A DNA stretch of 64,000 nt from assembly GCF_000711795.1 (NCBI RefSeq), contig NZ_JONH01000013.1, forward strand, positions 62,001 through 126,000. The letters are read 5' to 3'. The position numbers and the translations under genes are program-made. The DNA comes from Vibrio pacinii DSM 19139. Lineage in GTDB: Bacteria > Pseudomonadota > Gammaproteobacteria > Enterobacterales > Vibrionaceae. Below the pieces are notes generated by a model. It was not told the DNA's origin. It did not search any database and saw nothing but the letters and a program-made list of their open reading frames with translations. Positions 37,459 through 49,566 of the stretch are shown here, in pieces; the first letter of the stretch is position 1; every line of letters begins with the position of its first letter.

Positions 37459-39642
37459 TTAGAGTGAGCGATACTTTTCGCGTAGACGCTGACGTACCCA
37501 CTCGGCTAACGAGTTAACCGCAAAAGTAAACATCAGCAGCAGCAGTGCCGCTAAGAACAAAATTCGATAATGTGAGCTGCCGACTTCTGATTCGGGCATC
37601 TCCACCGCAATGGTCGCCGAAAGGGTACGCATCCCTTCGAGAATATTCCAGTCCAGAATCGGGGTATTACCAGTCGCCATTAACACGATCATGGTCTCTC
37701 CAACCGCACGGCCGAGCCCCATCATGATCGCAGAGAAAATGCCCGGGCTTGCGGTAAGCAGTACCACATACAATAAGGTTTGCCATTGCGTCGCGCCAAG
37801 CGCAAGTGATCCATCAGAAAGGTGTTTGGGCACCGAGAAAATTGCATCTTCCGCAATGGTGAAAATGGTAGGGATCACGGCAAACCCCATCGCAAAACCA
37901 ACCACAAGGGCATTACGCTGGTCAAAATCGATGCCGTGCTCGGCCAGATAAACCCGCACATCTCCTGCAAAGAATAACGCTTCGATATTACCGCTTTGCG
38001 ACAAGATTGCCACACTCACCAAAGCGATACCGGGAATTAAGATAACGGCATGCCAACCATTGGCAAAACGCCCCGTCCATCGGCTAGGCAGCAGATGCCA
38101 CATCAAACCAATCAGCACAATAGAGAACGGCATAAATAGCATCAAAGCAACAATCGCTGCTAAATGACTTTCAACGATCGGCGCAAACCACAATCCGGCT
38201 AAAAAACCAATAATAACCGTGGGTAAGGCTTCCATCAGCTCAATCGATGGCTTAACCACTCGACGCATACGAGCCGTCATAAAATAAGCGGTGTATATGG
38301 CACCAAATACCGCTACAGGAACGGCAAATAACATCGCGAAAGCCGCGGCTTTTAGGGTACCAAAAGCAATGGGAATAAGACTAAACTTGGCTTCAAACTC
38401 ATCGCTGGCTGAGGTGGTTTGCCACACATAACGCGGCTCTGGGTAGCTTTCGTACCACACTTTTTGCCACAGCGAAGACAATGACACTTCCGGATAAGGG
38501 TTATCGACAACCGCAACATTCACTAGGCCATCATCAAACGCGAGTAAATAGGACTCATTGCTCGACATGGCTGCCAATGAAGGCGCTTTGTCGTAAGCAC
38601 GCTCGAATAGTGCCAATTTCTCACTGGTGGTGTAGTGACTTTGCACCGTGCCATTAATGTAGAAGCTGTAAAAGCCTTTACGGTAGGTGTCAGGTAATAA
38701 AAATTGCAATTGTGATGCAAGCTTAAACTGACGAATTGGAGTTAATTGGCGCTGATCTTGATTGAGCACATCAAACCATTGCGACACCAAGCCATCTTGA
38801 TGAGTCACTAGCAGTGAATAGGCACCTGACAGCAGATCGATATGCCAAACGCTGTGCTCTGTGCGCCCTTGGCTTAAATCGACCACCTCTCGCACATCAA
38901 ATCGCTGCGCACTTTTAGTGGCAATAATCAGTTCTGAACCCGAACGCAAATACAGTGTTTGTCCATCGGGAGTAAGAAGCAACTGGTCAAGCTGGGGAAA
39001 ACGCTGGGCAAAGGTATAACTTTTGACGCTGTCGGCTTGCTGCCAACGCACGGTTATCGAACCATCTTGATACCAGCCCACTAGGGTTAAATTCTTTTGC
39101 TGGGCAAACGCAAACTGCTTGAGCTGGCTATTGGGTTTATCTAAGCCAAATGATGGCGAAAACGCCAACACTTTCGGTGCAAAATCACGCTGATCTTTAT
39201 TCAGTGCCGTGGCCAGTTGCGGTTTAAATAAATGGATGGCTCCCTCAGGTGAGGCAAAACCATACCAACCTTGCGCGGCCACCGATTGAGCGAATAGACG
39301 ATTGGGCTCAGTGAGCGTTTGTGACAGCACTGGCGTATCGCGATCATCATTGAGTGACCAAAAATCGATCTGGCCTTGTTTTGAAATTAAATACGCATGC
39401 TGACCATAATCATCGATTCCCGCCGCAATCACTTGCTGGGTAGACACCGTTTTGCTCAGCGCATTCGGTGTAATTTTGGCATCACTAAACAGCGGTAAAA
39501 CCATCATCGCCAAATAAACAAAAATCAGTACCAACGCCGCTAAAACGCCAACCCCACCAGCAGATACAGCGAGACGCACCAATCTATCTTTGATTAGCCG
39601 TTTTCGATCTCGCTCTCGTAAGGAGAATTGTGCTCTGGTCAT
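37459..39642 (-). CDS. pstC: Phosphate ABC permease PstC with a large periplasmic domain
   Basis: Permease of the Pst importer, 727 residues against about 320 in E. coli. After a basic N terminus and one transmembrane segment (about 26-50) comes a soluble domain of about 370 residues with repeated beta-strand patterns (for example AYLISKQGQIDFWSLNDD, LVGWYQDGSITVRW, LVTHQDGLVSQWF) that look like propeller blades. The permease core (about 430-727) carries the EAA-type loop [20 protein letters not shown] and LGRAVGETMIVLMATGN. It is the first gene of pstCAB and has a Pho box upstream. Confidence 0.93.
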   Translation of the reverse strand: MTRAQFSLRERDRKRLIKDRLVRLAVSAGGVGVLAALVLIFVYLAMMVLPLFSDAKITPNALSKTVSTQQVIAAGIDDYGQHAYLISKQGQIDFWSLNDDRDTPVLSQTLTEPNRLFAQSVAAQGWYGFASPEGAIHLFKPQLATALNKDQRDFAPKVLAFSPSFGLDKPNSQLKQFAFAQQKNLTLVGWYQDGSITVRWQQADSVKSYTFAQRFPQLDQLLLTPDGQTLYLRSGSELIIATKSAQRFDVREVVDLSQGRTEHSVWHIDLLSGAYSLLVTHQDGLVSQWFDVLNQDQRQLTPIRQFKLASQLQFLLPDTYRKGFYSFYINGTVQSHYTTSEKLALFERAYDKAPSLAAMSSNESYLLAFDDGLVNVAVVDNPYPEVSLSSLWQKVWYESYPEPRYVWQTTSASDEFEAKFSLIPIAFGTLKAAAFAMLFAVPVAVFGAIYTAYFMTARMRRVVKPSIELMEALPTVIIGFLAGLWFAPIVESHLAAIVALMLFMPFSIVLIGLMWHLLPSRWTGRFANGWHAVILIPGIALVSVAILSQSGNIEALFFAGDVRVYLAEHGIDFDQRNALVVGFAMGFAVIPTIFTIAEDAIFSVPKHLSDGSLALGATQWQTLLYVVLLTASPGIFSAIMMGLGRAVGETMIVLMATGNTPILDWNILEGMRTLSATIAVEMPESEVGSSHYRILFLAALLLLMFTFAVNSLAEWVRQRLREKYRSL

Positions 39643-39688
39643 CTGATTTACTTACCTATTTTCGTCCTAGGGTATAATATTTCTATTA

Positions 39689-39707
39689 GGTGACAATTAT
39701 ATTACAG
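39689..39707 (-). promoter_or_regulatory. Pho box upstream of pstC
   Basis: On the minus strand CTGTAATATAATTGTCACC matches the PhoB consensus CTGTCATAWAWCTGTMAYW closely. A -10-like TATTAT lies about ten bases downstream, the spacing expected when PhoB replaces the -35 element. The site is 47 bases from the pstC start. Confidence 0.8.
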
Positions 39708-39721
39708 ATCGCAATAAACAA

Positions 39722-39762
39722 CTGAAAACAATGCAATAAAAAAATGCAATAAAAGTGTCATG
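39722..39762 (+). promoter_or_regulatory. Tandem Pho-box-like repeats upstream of ppk
   Basis: ATGCAATAAAAGTGTCATG (39744-39762) fits the PhoB consensus with TG steps 11 bases apart. It is preceded by a further copy of ATGCAATAAA at 39731 and by CTGAAAACA at 39722, suggesting two or more tandem PhoB sites on the plus strand. The ppk start is 77 bases downstream. Confidence 0.65.
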
Positions 39763-39838
39763 TAAAGACCTTAAGTTGCTAATCCATGGAGAGGCTTCGG
39801 CAGACTTCATATCTTCAAACCAGGGATTGGAGTAAGGG

Positions 39839-41956
39839 ATGAGTACCGAAAAACTGTATATCGAAAAAGAGCTCAGTTGGCTTTCATTTAATGAACGAGT
39901 GCTGCAAGAGGTGGCAGATAAGAGTGTGCCTTTAATTGAGCGCATCCGCTTTCTCGGTATATTTTCCAATAACTTAGACGAATTTTATAAAGTCCGTTTT
40001 GCCGACGTTAAACGACGCATTCTGATCAACCAAGAGCGTGGTGGTAACGATAACTCCAAGCACCTATTAACCAAAATGCAAACCAAAGCGCTCAAACTCA
40101 ATGAACGTTTTGATGAGTTGTACAACGAACTCATCCGTGAAATGGCGCGACGACGCATCTTTTTGGTCAATGAAACTCAGTTAAGCGACGCGCAGCAAAA
40201 GTGGGTAAAAAAGTATTTTCACCGCGAAGTGTTACCGCACTTGACTCCCTTGTTGATGCGTGACGATATTGATGTACTGGAATTTCTGAAAGACGAATAC
40301 GCCTATATTGCCGTTGAACTTAAACAACCACAACATAATCAATATGCGCTGCTCGAGATACCAACCGACCACCTACCGCGTTTCATCATGATGCCTGAGC
40401 AGAAAGGCAAGCGCCGCAAAACCATTATCTTGCTCGATAATATTATTCGTTATTGCTTAGATGATATTTTTAGTGGCTTTTTTGATTACCAACAGCTCAA
40501 TGGTTACGCGATGAAAATGACGCGAGATGCGGAATACGATTTAGGTCACGAAGTGGATCATAGCTTGTTAGAGCAAATGTCAGAGGGCGTTAGCCAGCGC
40601 TTAACCGCAATGCCAGTACGTTTTGTTTATCAGCGTGACATGCCGCAAGAAATGCTCGATTTCCTGTGCGGAAAATTGCAGATATCCAACTACGACAGTC
40701 TCATCCCCGGGACGCGCTATCATAATTTTAAAGACTTTATTACCTTTCCTAATCTTGGCCGAGAATATCTAGAAAACAAACCCTTACCGCCAATGAAATG
40801 TGCCGACTTTGACGGCTTCGCCAACAAGTTCGATGCCATTCGGACGCAAGATATTTTACTCTACTATCCGTACCACACTTTTGAACACATTAGCGAATTG
40901 GTTCGTCAGGCGTCGTTTGATCCTAAAGTCATTAGTATCAAAATCAATATCTACCGCGTGGCCAAAGACTCGCGTTTGATGAACTCACTGATTGATGCCG
41001 TACACAACGGTAAAAGCGTGACCGTTGTGGTCGAATTGCAAGCTCGTTTTGATGAAGAGATTAACATTGAGTGGTCACGCATTCTGACCGAAGCTGGAGT
41101 GGAAGTGGTATTTGGCGCGCCGGGGTTAAAAATACACGCCAAACTGCTGCTGATTAGTCGACGTGAAAACGATGAGATCATCGACTACGCACACATAGGC
41201 ACAGGCAATTTCCATGAAAAAACAGCTCGTATCTATACCGATTTTTCCTTGCTCACCGCCGATGTTGATTTAACTCGCGAAGTGCGAAACGTGTTTGGTT
41301 ACATCGAAAACCCGTATCGTCCGGTGCGCTTCAATCACTTAGTTGTCTCACCAAGAAACTCGCGTAAGGAACTCTATCGCTTGATAGACAATGAGATCGC
41401 TAATGCACAAGCGGGAAAAAAGGCCGGCTTAACCATTAAGGTCAATAATTTAGTCGATAAAGGTCTGGTCAATAAACTCTACAGCGCGAGTAACGCCGGA
41501 GTGGCGATCAAAATGATTATCCGCGGCATGTGTTCGCTGGTCCCTGGTATTGATGGCGTTAGTGACAATATCAAAATCATCAGCATTGTTGATCGTTTTC
41601 TTGAACACCCGCGCGTCATCATTGCGCACAACGACGGCGATCCTGCGGTCTACATCTCTTCGGCTGACTGGATGACACGCAATCTTGATCATCGAATTGA
41701 AGTGGCGACTCCAATACGTGATCCTCGCCTTAAACAGCGCATTATTGATATCGTCAATCTCCATTTTACCGATACTGTAAAAGCGAGATGGATCGATAAA
41801 GAGATGAGCAATAGCTACGTACCTCGTGGTAATCGGAAGAAAGTTCGCTCACAAATTGCGATTTACGACTATCTTAAAAATATAGAAAAACAAACTAAGA
41901 ATCAGAAACGTAAAGAGCAATTGAGAGAAGATGAACCACACACCAGACATCCGTGA
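39839..41956 (+). CDS. ppk1: Polyphosphate kinase 1
   Basis: PPK1 makes inorganic polyphosphate from ATP reversibly, in a membrane-associated complex. The 705-residue protein has the four PPK domains; the N-terminal domain starts [14 protein letters not shown]. The catalytic region has the phosphohistidine motif [12 protein letters not shown] (PGLKIHAK near residue 432) and the second conserved histidine in [19 protein letters not shown], with [20 protein letters not shown] (quoted to its limit) nearby. The downstream gene ppx overlaps its end by 26 bases, so synthesis and breakdown of polyphosphate are encoded on one message. Confidence 0.97.
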   Translation: MSTEKLYIEKELSWLSFNERVLQEVADKSVPLIERIRFLGIFSNNLDEFYKVRFADVKRRILINQERGGNDNSKHLLTKMQTKALKLNERFDELYNELIREMARRRIFLVNETQLSDAQQKWVKKYFHREVLPHLTPLLMRDDIDVLEFLKDEYAYIAVELKQPQHNQYALLEIPTDHLPRFIMMPEQKGKRRKTIILLDNIIRYCLDDIFSGFFDYQQLNGYAMKMTRDAEYDLGHEVDHSLLEQMSEGVSQRLTAMPVRFVYQRDMPQEMLDFLCGKLQISNYDSLIPGTRYHNFKDFITFPNLGREYLENKPLPPMKCADFDGFANKFDAIRTQDILLYYPYHTFEHISELVRQASFDPKVISIKINIYRVAKDSRLMNSLIDAVHNGKSVTVVVELQARFDEEINIEWSRILTEAGVEVVFGAPGLKIHAKLLLISRRENDEIIDYAHIGTGNFHEKTARIYTDFSLLTADVDLTREVRNVFGYIENPYRPVRFNHLVVSPRNSRKELYRLIDNEIANAQAGKKAGLTIKVNNLVDKGLVNKLYSASNAGVAIKMIIRGMCSLVPGIDGVSDNIKIISIVDRFLEHPRVIIAHNDGDPAVYISSADWMTRNLDHRIEVATPIRDPRLKQRIIDIVNLHFTDTVKARWIDKEMSNSYVPRGNRKKVRSQIAIYDYLKNIEKQTKNQKRKEQLREDEPHTRHP

Positions 41957-43430
41957 TGTCGCCGCCATCGACTTAGGCTCAAACAGCTTCCATATGGTTG
42001 TTGCGCGAGTTGTCGATCAAGATTTACAGCTCATCAGTCGCCATAAACAGCGGGTTCGCTTGGCGGCGGGTCTCGATGGACAAAAAAATCTCGATAATGC
42101 CTCGATTGAACGTGGGCTAGAATGCCTAGCAATGTTTGCCGAACGCCTGCAAGGTTTTGAAGAACAAAACGTCCGTATTGCCGCCACTCACACTTTGCGT
42201 CAAGCCAATAACGCTCATATCTTTCTTCAGCGTGCGCGTGAGGTTTTGCCGTTCCCAATCGAAATTATTCCCGGCGTTGAAGAAGCGCGCCTGATCTATC
42301 TCGGCGTTGCCCACACTCAACCCGAGTCTGATTCAAAGTTGGTCATCGACATTGGCGGCGGCAGCAGCGAAATCATTATTGGTCGCGGCTTTGAACCCGA
42401 GCTCATTAACAGCAAACAGATGGGGTGCGTCAGTTACAACCGCGAATTTTTTGCCAATGGTAAATTGTCGAAAAAGAATTTTAATCGCGCGACACTCGCC
42501 GCCGAACAAAAGCTCGAATCGATTGCTCATCGCTATAAAAAAATGGGTTGGGAAATCGCCTTTGGTTCATCCGGCACAATCAAAGCCATTTGCGAAGTCC
42601 TGGTTGGCCTTGGCTATGATGATGAACTGATCACCACCAAACGGTTAGAAAAACTGATCAGCAAGCTGTGTGAATGGGCCACCATCGACGACATTGAACT
42701 GACGGGGTTAACGGCAGAAAGAAAACCTGTTTTTGCCGCTGGCGTTGCCATTTTACACGCGATCATGACCAGTCTTAACATTGACCAACTTCACTTCTCT
42801 GAAGGCGCATTGCGTGAAGGGCTGTTGTTTGAAATGGAAGATAGCTTCAAGCGATCTGATATTCGCATGCGTACCACCGAAAACCTCGCCAGCAAACACC
42901 TTGTCGATTTAGATCATGCCGCCAAAATTAAAGGCCACGCACGTGAACTGTTTCAACAAATTCATAAAGATGTCGGGATCAAAAAAAGCTCTCAACTGTT
43001 TGAATTACTCGAGTGGAGTGCGTTGTTACACGAAGTCGGATTGAGCATTAGCTTGCAAGCCTTTCATCGCCACTCGGCGTATATTTTACGCCATACCTAT
43101 ATGCCGGGTTTCAACCGCGAACAACAACGCCTGCTTGCGGTGCTGGTGCGCTTTCAACGTAAAGCGTTAAAGCTGAATGAACTCGAGCCTTTTACCCTTT
43201 ATGACCAAGCCGATGTCATCAGCTTGATTCGTATTTTGCGCCTTGCGATTATCCTCAATGGACAGCGCAGCGACGAGTTGATTGAGACGCCCAATTTAAC
43301 CATTGATGGCGATGAGTGGACTCTGAATTCGAATGACAAAGATTGGTTGGAAAACAACAAATTACTTCACGCCGACTTGCAAAATGAACAAGCCTACTGG
43401 CGTAATGCCAACTGGCAGTTAAACATCTAA
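41931..43430 (+). CDS. ppx: Exopolyphosphatase
   Basis: PPX removes terminal phosphate from polyphosphate and related enzymes cleave pppGpp. The 499-residue protein belongs to the ASKHA-fold Ppx/GppA family: phosphate loop 1 is [15 protein letters not shown] near residue 12, and phosphate loop 2 is [14 protein letters not shown] near residue 138, followed by a C-terminal HD-like helical domain. The start ATG lies inside the end of ppk with GAGAGAAG upstream. A typical ppk-ppx operon. Confidence 0.96.
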   Translation: MNHTPDIRDVAAIDLGSNSFHMVVARVVDQDLQLISRHKQRVRLAAGLDGQKNLDNASIERGLECLAMFAERLQGFEEQNVRIAATHTLRQANNAHIFLQRAREVLPFPIEIIPGVEEARLIYLGVAHTQPESDSKLVIDIGGGSSEIIIGRGFEPELINSKQMGCVSYNREFFANGKLSKKNFNRATLAAEQKLESIAHRYKKMGWEIAFGSSGTIKAICEVLVGLGYDDELITTKRLEKLISKLCEWATIDDIELTGLTAERKPVFAAGVAILHAIMTSLNIDQLHFSEGALREGLLFEMEDSFKRSDIRMRTTENLASKHLVDLDHAAKIKGHARELFQQIHKDVGIKKSSQLFELLEWSALLHEVGLSISLQAFHRHSAYILRHTYMPGFNREQQRLLAVLVRFQRKALKLNELEPFTLYDQADVISLIRILRLAIILNGQRSDELIETPNLTIDGDEWTLNSNDKDWLENNKLLHADLQNEQAYWRNANWQLNI

Positions 43431-43469
43431 ACCTTAATCTGGGTCAGTTAAATCTTAGAGCGTTAAACC

Positions 43470-44432
43470 TTAGTCGCTATGGGCGGTAATACCGACTTTA
43501 GCCAATTCTTGTCGGGCTATTTGCGCCGAGATCGCCACATAACCATCTTTGGCCACCAAGGCTTGCCCCTGAAGAGAATAGATAAAGCGAATAAACTCAC
43601 GTTCGATCGGTCTTAACGGTTTCGACGGATGTTTATTAACGTAAACATAGAGATAGCGTGATAGTGGGTACTCACCAGATAAAATATTTTCCTGACTCGC
43701 TTCAATGTACTCACTGCCCCGTTGTGCAATCGGCAACAACTTAACATCAGACACTTGATAACCGACCCCAGAGTAACCAATGGTATTAACGGCAGAGCCC
43801 ACCGATTGAACCACAGACGCCGATCCTGGCTGTTCATTAACGCTATTTTTAAAATCACCGCCACACAGTGCGTGCTTTTTAAAATAGCCATAAGTTCCAG
43901 ACACCGAATTACGCCCAAACAATTGAATACCACGCTTAGCCCATTGGTAATCTAAGCCAAGGTCTGCCCAGCGGTTGATTTGCTGTGTCGACCCACAACG
44001 CAAAGTGGCAGAGAAAATACTGTCGAGTTGGACAAAATTGAGCCCTTCAATTGGGTTGTCTCGATGAACAAAAATGCCAATCGCGTCGATCGCCACTCTT
44101 AATGCCGTCGGCTTGTAACCATGCTCGCGTTCAAACGCTTCAATTTCGCGGTTTCGCATTGGTCGACTCATCGGCCCAAATTGCGCTGTACGTTCGGTTA
44201 ATGCCGGCGGCGCCGTCGAGGAACCCGACGCTTGCACCTGGCCATTAACACTTGGGTATAACTGCTTGAACTCTTCAACCCATAGCGTTGTCATACCGGC
44301 CAATGTATCTGAACCAACACTGGTTAACGTGCCCGAAATACCCGGCACTTTTTGATAATCAGGTAACAGCGTCTGACTTGCCAAGCATGCGTTAGATACG
44401 AGTAACAATAACGTCAACAGTGGCTTAATCAC
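43470..44432 (-). CDS. pstS: PstS family phosphate-binding protein
   Basis: Periplasmic phosphate-binding protein of 320 residues with a signal peptide (cleavage near CLA-SQ, residue 18-19). Phosphate-site motifs are visible: [36 protein letters not shown] and [13 protein letters not shown]. It starts with a GTG that overlaps the phoR stop by four bases (GTGA), so it is translationally coupled to the sensor kinase rather than grouped with pstCAB. This phoB-phoR-pstS order is the one I recall from Vibrio cholerae. The genome may hold another pstS. Confidence 0.92.
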   Translation of the reverse strand: MIKPLLTLLLLVSNACLASQTLLPDYQKVPGISGTLTSVGSDTLAGMTTLWVEEFKQLYPSVNGQVQASGSSTAPPALTERTAQFGPMSRPMRNREIEAFEREHGYKPTALRVAIDAIGIFVHRDNPIEGLNFVQLDSIFSATLRCGSTQQINRWADLGLDYQWAKRGIQLFGRNSVSGTYGYFKKHALCGGDFKNSVNEQPGSASVVQSVGSAVNTIGYSGVGYQVSDVKLLPIAQRGSEYIEASQENILSGEYPLSRYLYVYVNKHPSKPLRPIEREFIRFIYSLQGQALVAKDGYVAISAQIARQELAKVGITAHSD

Positions 44433-45727
44433 TTAACCACCAACCTAGACGGTAGAATAAACGAGAACTTACTACCAACACCGACTTCGCTGTGTATTTC
44501 TAAACGCGAATCATGATGTGAAAGAGCGTGCTTAACAATCGCCAACCCTAAGCCACTGCCTCCCGTATCACGCGAGCGTGCTTTATCGACTCGATAAAAA
44601 CGCTCAGTCAGACGATGTAGATGCTGAGGCTCAATACCATCACCACTGTCTTCCACTTCAAGATGCGCTCCTTGAGAACTCTGGTACCAACGAACATGAA
44701 TATCCGCACCTGGTGGGGTGTACTTGACCGCATTGTAGACCAAGTTAGAAATCGCACTGCGCAGTTGATCATCATCACCTAATACACGCAGCTTACTATC
44801 GACATCAAAACTGAGTTTATGTTCGGCCTCACCACTTAGACTAACGGCTTCTTTTTCTAGTACCTCAAGCATCGCGGGCACATTCACCACTTCATCCAGT
44901 TCATGCATCGGCGCCGCTTCAATTTTTGATAACGTCAGCAACTGATTAACCAAGCTGTTCATTCGATTGAGCTGCTCTGTCATCACCCCATGAGCTTTGG
45001 TCCACATTGGGCCCACCACCATATCTGGGTCTTCGGTCATTTCCAGATAACCTTGCAGTACCGTCATTGGCGTGCGCAGTTCATGCGAGACATTAGCAAA
45101 AAAGTTGCGACGCATGCCCTCAAGCTGCTTCAACTGACTGACATCCCGGACCACCATCAAGTGTTCACCTTCGGTGTAAGGCACAATACGTAGCTCAAGC
45201 ATACGTTCAACGTTAAGCGGCGAACGCATCTCTAACGGCTCAGAGAAGTCTTGTTTATTGAGGTATTTGATAAAATCTGGGGTACGAATCAAATTCGAAA
45301 TTGGCTGACCGGAGTCGTCGGGCCATTTAAAACCGAGTAGATGTTGAGCAAGTTTGTTGCACCACACAATGTTGCCTTCACTGCGAAACACCACCACGGC
45401 ATCTGGCAGGGATTCAGCACCATTACGGAAACGGCGAATCAGGTTGGTCAATTCTTTACGTTTTTTACGCTGACGCTGCTGCAAACGGTAGATACCATTG
45501 AATAGTGACTCCCAATGGCCACTGCCCGATGGCGGTGTTAAACGTTTTTCATCCCACAACCATGCCGATAAGCGCATTTGGTTGTGTAAGTGCCACACAA
45601 GCTGCAAAGCCGTCGCCGCCAAAAGCAACCACGGCATAAAACCAAATATCCACCCTACGACGATCCATGGGGTGTAAAAAAAAACCAGCTCCCACGCTAG
45701 CTTTTTCCAAGTTAACCGTTCTACCAC
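44429..45727 (-). CDS. phoR: Phosphate regulon sensor histidine kinase PhoR
   Basis: Inner-membrane histidine kinase, 432 residues, that phosphorylates PhoB when phosphate is scarce. It has two N-terminal transmembrane segments (about 12-46), a PAS domain (about 97-195), a HisKA domain with the phospho-acceptor His215 in [18 protein letters not shown], and an HATPase domain with N box ([13 protein letters not shown]), and G boxes ([24 protein letters not shown]). There is no sizeable periplasmic sensor, as is normal for PhoR, which senses via PstSCAB-PhoU. It starts 31 bases after phoB. Confidence 0.97.
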   Translation of the reverse strand: MVERLTWKKLAWELVFFYTPWIVVGWIFGFMPWLLLAATALQLVWHLHNQMRLSAWLWDEKRLTPPSGSGHWESLFNGIYRLQQRQRKKRKELTNLIRRFRNGAESLPDAVVVFRSEGNIVWCNKLAQHLLGFKWPDDSGQPISNLIRTPDFIKYLNKQDFSEPLEMRSPLNVERMLELRIVPYTEGEHLMVVRDVSQLKQLEGMRRNFFANVSHELRTPMTVLQGYLEMTEDPDMVVGPMWTKAHGVMTEQLNRMNSLVNQLLTLSKIEAAPMHELDEVVNVPAMLEVLEKEAVSLSGEAEHKLSFDVDSKLRVLGDDDQLRSAISNLVYNAVKYTPPGADIHVRWYQSSQGAHLEVEDSGDGIEPQHLHRLTERFYRVDKARSRDTGGSGLGLAIVKHALSHHDSRLEIHSEVGVGSKFSFILPSRLVVK

Positions 45728-45758
45728 TTACCTCTCCGTTTGCGCACTCGCAATCCTA

Positions 45759-46448
45759 CTATGCTTTGGTCGAGAAACGATAGCCAGCGCCACGCACGGT
45801 CTGGATCAGTTTGTCATGACCAGCGGCTTCAAGCGCTTTACGTAAACGACGAATATGAACATCGACGGTGCGATCTTCAACATACACGTTTGTGCCCCAT
45901 ACATTGTTTAACAGCTGCTCACGACTGTAGACACGTTCTTGATGAGTCATGAAAAAGTGCAGCATCTTAAATTCTGTTGGACCCATATCTAATGGTAGAT
46001 CGTTAGCCGTCACTCGGTGTGAAACAGGGTCGAGCTTGAGACCTTGCACATCAATCACATCTTCAAGAGCCGTCGGAGTCACGCGGCGAATGACCGCTTT
46101 TAAACGTGCCACTAACTCTTTAGGTGAAAATGGCTTGGTAATATAGTCATCAGCGCCCACTTCAAGCCCGCGAACTTTATCTTCTTCTTCACCGCGTGCA
46201 GTCAGCATCACCACAGGAATATTTCGTGTCAGCTCTTCGCGTTTCATATGTTTGATAAAGTTGATGCCACTGCCACCTGGTAACATCCAGTCTAGTAATA
46301 CTAGATCTGGGAAGGGTTCAGCCAGTTTCGTTACCGCGCTATCGTAATCTTCTGCTTCAACGGCTTGATAGCCTTTTTGTTCGAGAACAAAGCAGAGCAT
46401 TTCACGAATTGGCGCTTCGTCTTCAACAACCAGAATCCTTCTAGACAT
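45759..46448 (-). CDS. phoB: Phosphate regulon response regulator PhoB
   Basis: OmpR-type response regulator of 229 residues. The receiver domain has the phospho-acceptor Asp53 ([13 protein letters not shown]) with Asp9/Glu10 and Lys at the usual positions (TKPFSPKEL). The C-terminal winged-helix domain ends [27 protein letters not shown] good Pho box lies upstream, so the gene is probably autoregulated. The same protein should bind the boxes found before pstC and ppk. Confidence 0.98.
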   Translation of the reverse strand: MSRRILVVEDEAPIREMLCFVLEQKGYQAVEAEDYDSAVTKLAEPFPDLVLLDWMLPGGSGINFIKHMKREELTRNIPVVMLTARGEEEDKVRGLEVGADDYITKPFSPKELVARLKAVIRRVTPTALEDVIDVQGLKLDPVSHRVTANDLPLDMGPTEFKMLHFFMTHQERVYSREQLLNNVWGTNVYVEDRTVDVHIRRLRKALEAAGHDKLIQTVRGAGYRFSTKA

Positions 46449-46526
46449 AATCCAGTAACCTTGTATAAGTTGAGTGATTTCGGGCTAGCTGCCCTTGTGC
46501 AACGTTAAGCATTATCACTAGCAATT

Positions 46527-46544
46527 ATGACACTTTTGTGACCT
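46527..46544 (-). promoter_or_regulatory. Pho box upstream of phoB
   Basis: On the minus strand AGGTCACAAAAGTGTCAT fits the PhoB consensus at about 14 of 18 positions, and GATAAT (46511-46516) follows ten bases later as a -10 element. It implies PhoB autoactivation. Confidence 0.75.
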
Positions 46545-46656
46545 TTGAAAACAAATTTTCATATAACTTTCATCCCACTATTGTGTGTTTGCAGTAAGAC
46601 AAGCGTCGCAAAAGTCTTTATGATTGGCAGCTCAACAAAAGGTATAGAGAAAGAGT

Positions 46657-47571
46657 ATGTGGTTTAAAAACTGTCTGGTTTATCGTTTTAACCGTGATAT
46701 TGAGTTCAATGCGGACCAACTAGAGAAGCAATTGGCTGAGTTTCGTTTCACACCTTGTGGCAGCCAAGACAAGCAAAAATTTGGCTGGGTAACGGCGATG
46801 GGAAAACATGGCGACATGATGACTCACGTATCAGAAGACCGCATTCTGATCTGCGCCAAAAGAGAAGAGAAAATGATTCCGGCTTCGGTAATCAAGGACT
46901 CTTTGAATGACAAAGTCGAGGCGATGGAATTACAAGAAGGCCGTGCGCTGAAAAAGAAAGAGAAAGATAATCTTAAAGAAGACATCTTGATTGATCTGTT
47001 ACCGCGTGCCTTTAGCCGCAGCAACCATACTTATGTGCTGATTTTGCCAAAAGAAGGCTTCATTCTCGTCGATGCCAGCAGCTACAAAAAAGCCGAAGAT
47101 GTGCTAGCCCTGCTGCGTAAAACCATGGGTAGCCTACCGGTTGTGCCAGCCATTCCAGAAACCGCCATTGAAACTACGTTGACCGAATGGGTCAAAACGG
47201 GCGCGACGCCTGCCGGCATTGAAATGCTTGATGAAGCTGAGCTTAAATCGGTACTCGAAGAAGGCGGCGTGATTCGCTGTAAGAAACAAGAGTTGACGGC
47301 TGATGAGATTCGCAGCCACATCGACGCAGATAAAGTGGTCACTAAACTCGCCCTATGGTGGCAAGAACGCATCGAGTTCATTTTGGCTGAAGATGGCAGC
47401 ATCAAGCGCCTCAAGTTCTCTGATGAACTTAAAGATCAAAATGAAGACATTCCGCGTGAAGATCAAGCCGCGCGTTTTGACGCTGACTTCTCGTTGATGT
47501 GTGGTGAGCTGAGCGCGTTTCTACCTAACCTATACGAGTGCCTTGGTGGATTGCCTCACCCAAATGCCTAA
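46657..47571 (+). CDS. rdgC: Recombination-associated protein RdgC
   Basis: RdgC is a ring-shaped DNA-binding protein that limits RecA filament activity. The 304-residue product matches the family in length and begins [20 protein letters not shown], followed by the conserved [30 protein letters not shown] and the C-terminal [18 protein letters not shown]. It is divergent from phoB and is followed by a long inverted repeat. It occurs as a single gene. Confidence 0.95.
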   Translation: MWFKNCLVYRFNRDIEFNADQLEKQLAEFRFTPCGSQDKQKFGWVTAMGKHGDMMTHVSEDRILICAKREEKMIPASVIKDSLNDKVEAMELQEGRALKKKEKDNLKEDILIDLLPRAFSRSNHTYVLILPKEGFILVDASSYKKAEDVLALLRKTMGSLPVVPAIPETAIETTLTEWVKTGATPAGIEMLDEAELKSVLEEGGVIRCKKQELTADEIRSHIDADKVVTKLALWWQERIEFILAEDGSIKRLKFSDELKDQNEDIPREDQAARFDADFSLMCGELSAFLPNLYECLGGLPHPNA

Positions 47572-47599
47572 TCAAAACGGCATGGCGTAAGACTTAAGC

Positions 47600-47642
47600 A
47601 ACCGATACTGTCGTCACCACGATGATGACGACAGTATCGGTT
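47600..47642. repeat. Perfect 17-bp inverted repeat after rdgC
   Basis: AACCGATACTGTCGTCA and its exact complement TGACGACAGTATCGGTT are separated by nine bases, 28 bases past the rdgC stop. No T-run follows on either strand, so it is not a textbook intrinsic terminator. It may still end rdgC transcription or be a protein-binding or mobile-element remnant. Confidence 0.7.
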
Positions 47643-47798
47643 GGTACCGCTGAATCTGCTATCACCTCGGCCCATCTTGTCTTAAACATTTCCTTGTTTC
47701 AAATTTCGACTCTGCTAACAAAGCACCGAATAGACACACAGTTTGTTTGGATATTCCCCTAGTCACAAGTCACATTTTGACGTAAAATTTGCGCCCCT

Positions 47799-47821
47799 TT
47801 ACTTCCACGAGGTGGAAGTAA
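47799..47821 (+). promoter_or_regulatory. 10-bp inverted repeat in the trhP leader
   Basis: TTACTTCCAC-GAG-GTGGAAGTAA forms a perfect hairpin or a dyad operator 30 bases upstream of the trhP start. A TTGACG hexamer lies at 47777-47782, which would place the dyad over the -10/start region if that is the promoter. The cognate factor is unknown. Confidence 0.55.
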
Positions 47822-47851
47822 CCTGACTTGAGATCAGACTAGAGAAAAACA

Positions 47852-49509
<1,658 letters not shown>

Positions 49510-49513
49510 AGAC

Positions 49514-49539
49514 AAACGCCGCGTTCAGCGGCGTTTTTT
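49514..49539 (+). terminator. Intrinsic terminator after yfhL
   Basis: A 9-bp stem AAACGCCGC/GCGGCGTTT with a five-base loop runs into TTT, ATT. It lies five bases past the yfhL stop and closes the trhP-yfhL operon. Confidence 0.88.
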
Positions 49540-49566
49540 ATTATCCTAGATATCGTTTTTACAGAC

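Noticed and set aside
49510..49566. cydX-like gene after cioB
   Set aside because: There is no open frame on the minus strand in this short interval, which is mostly the yfhL terminator.
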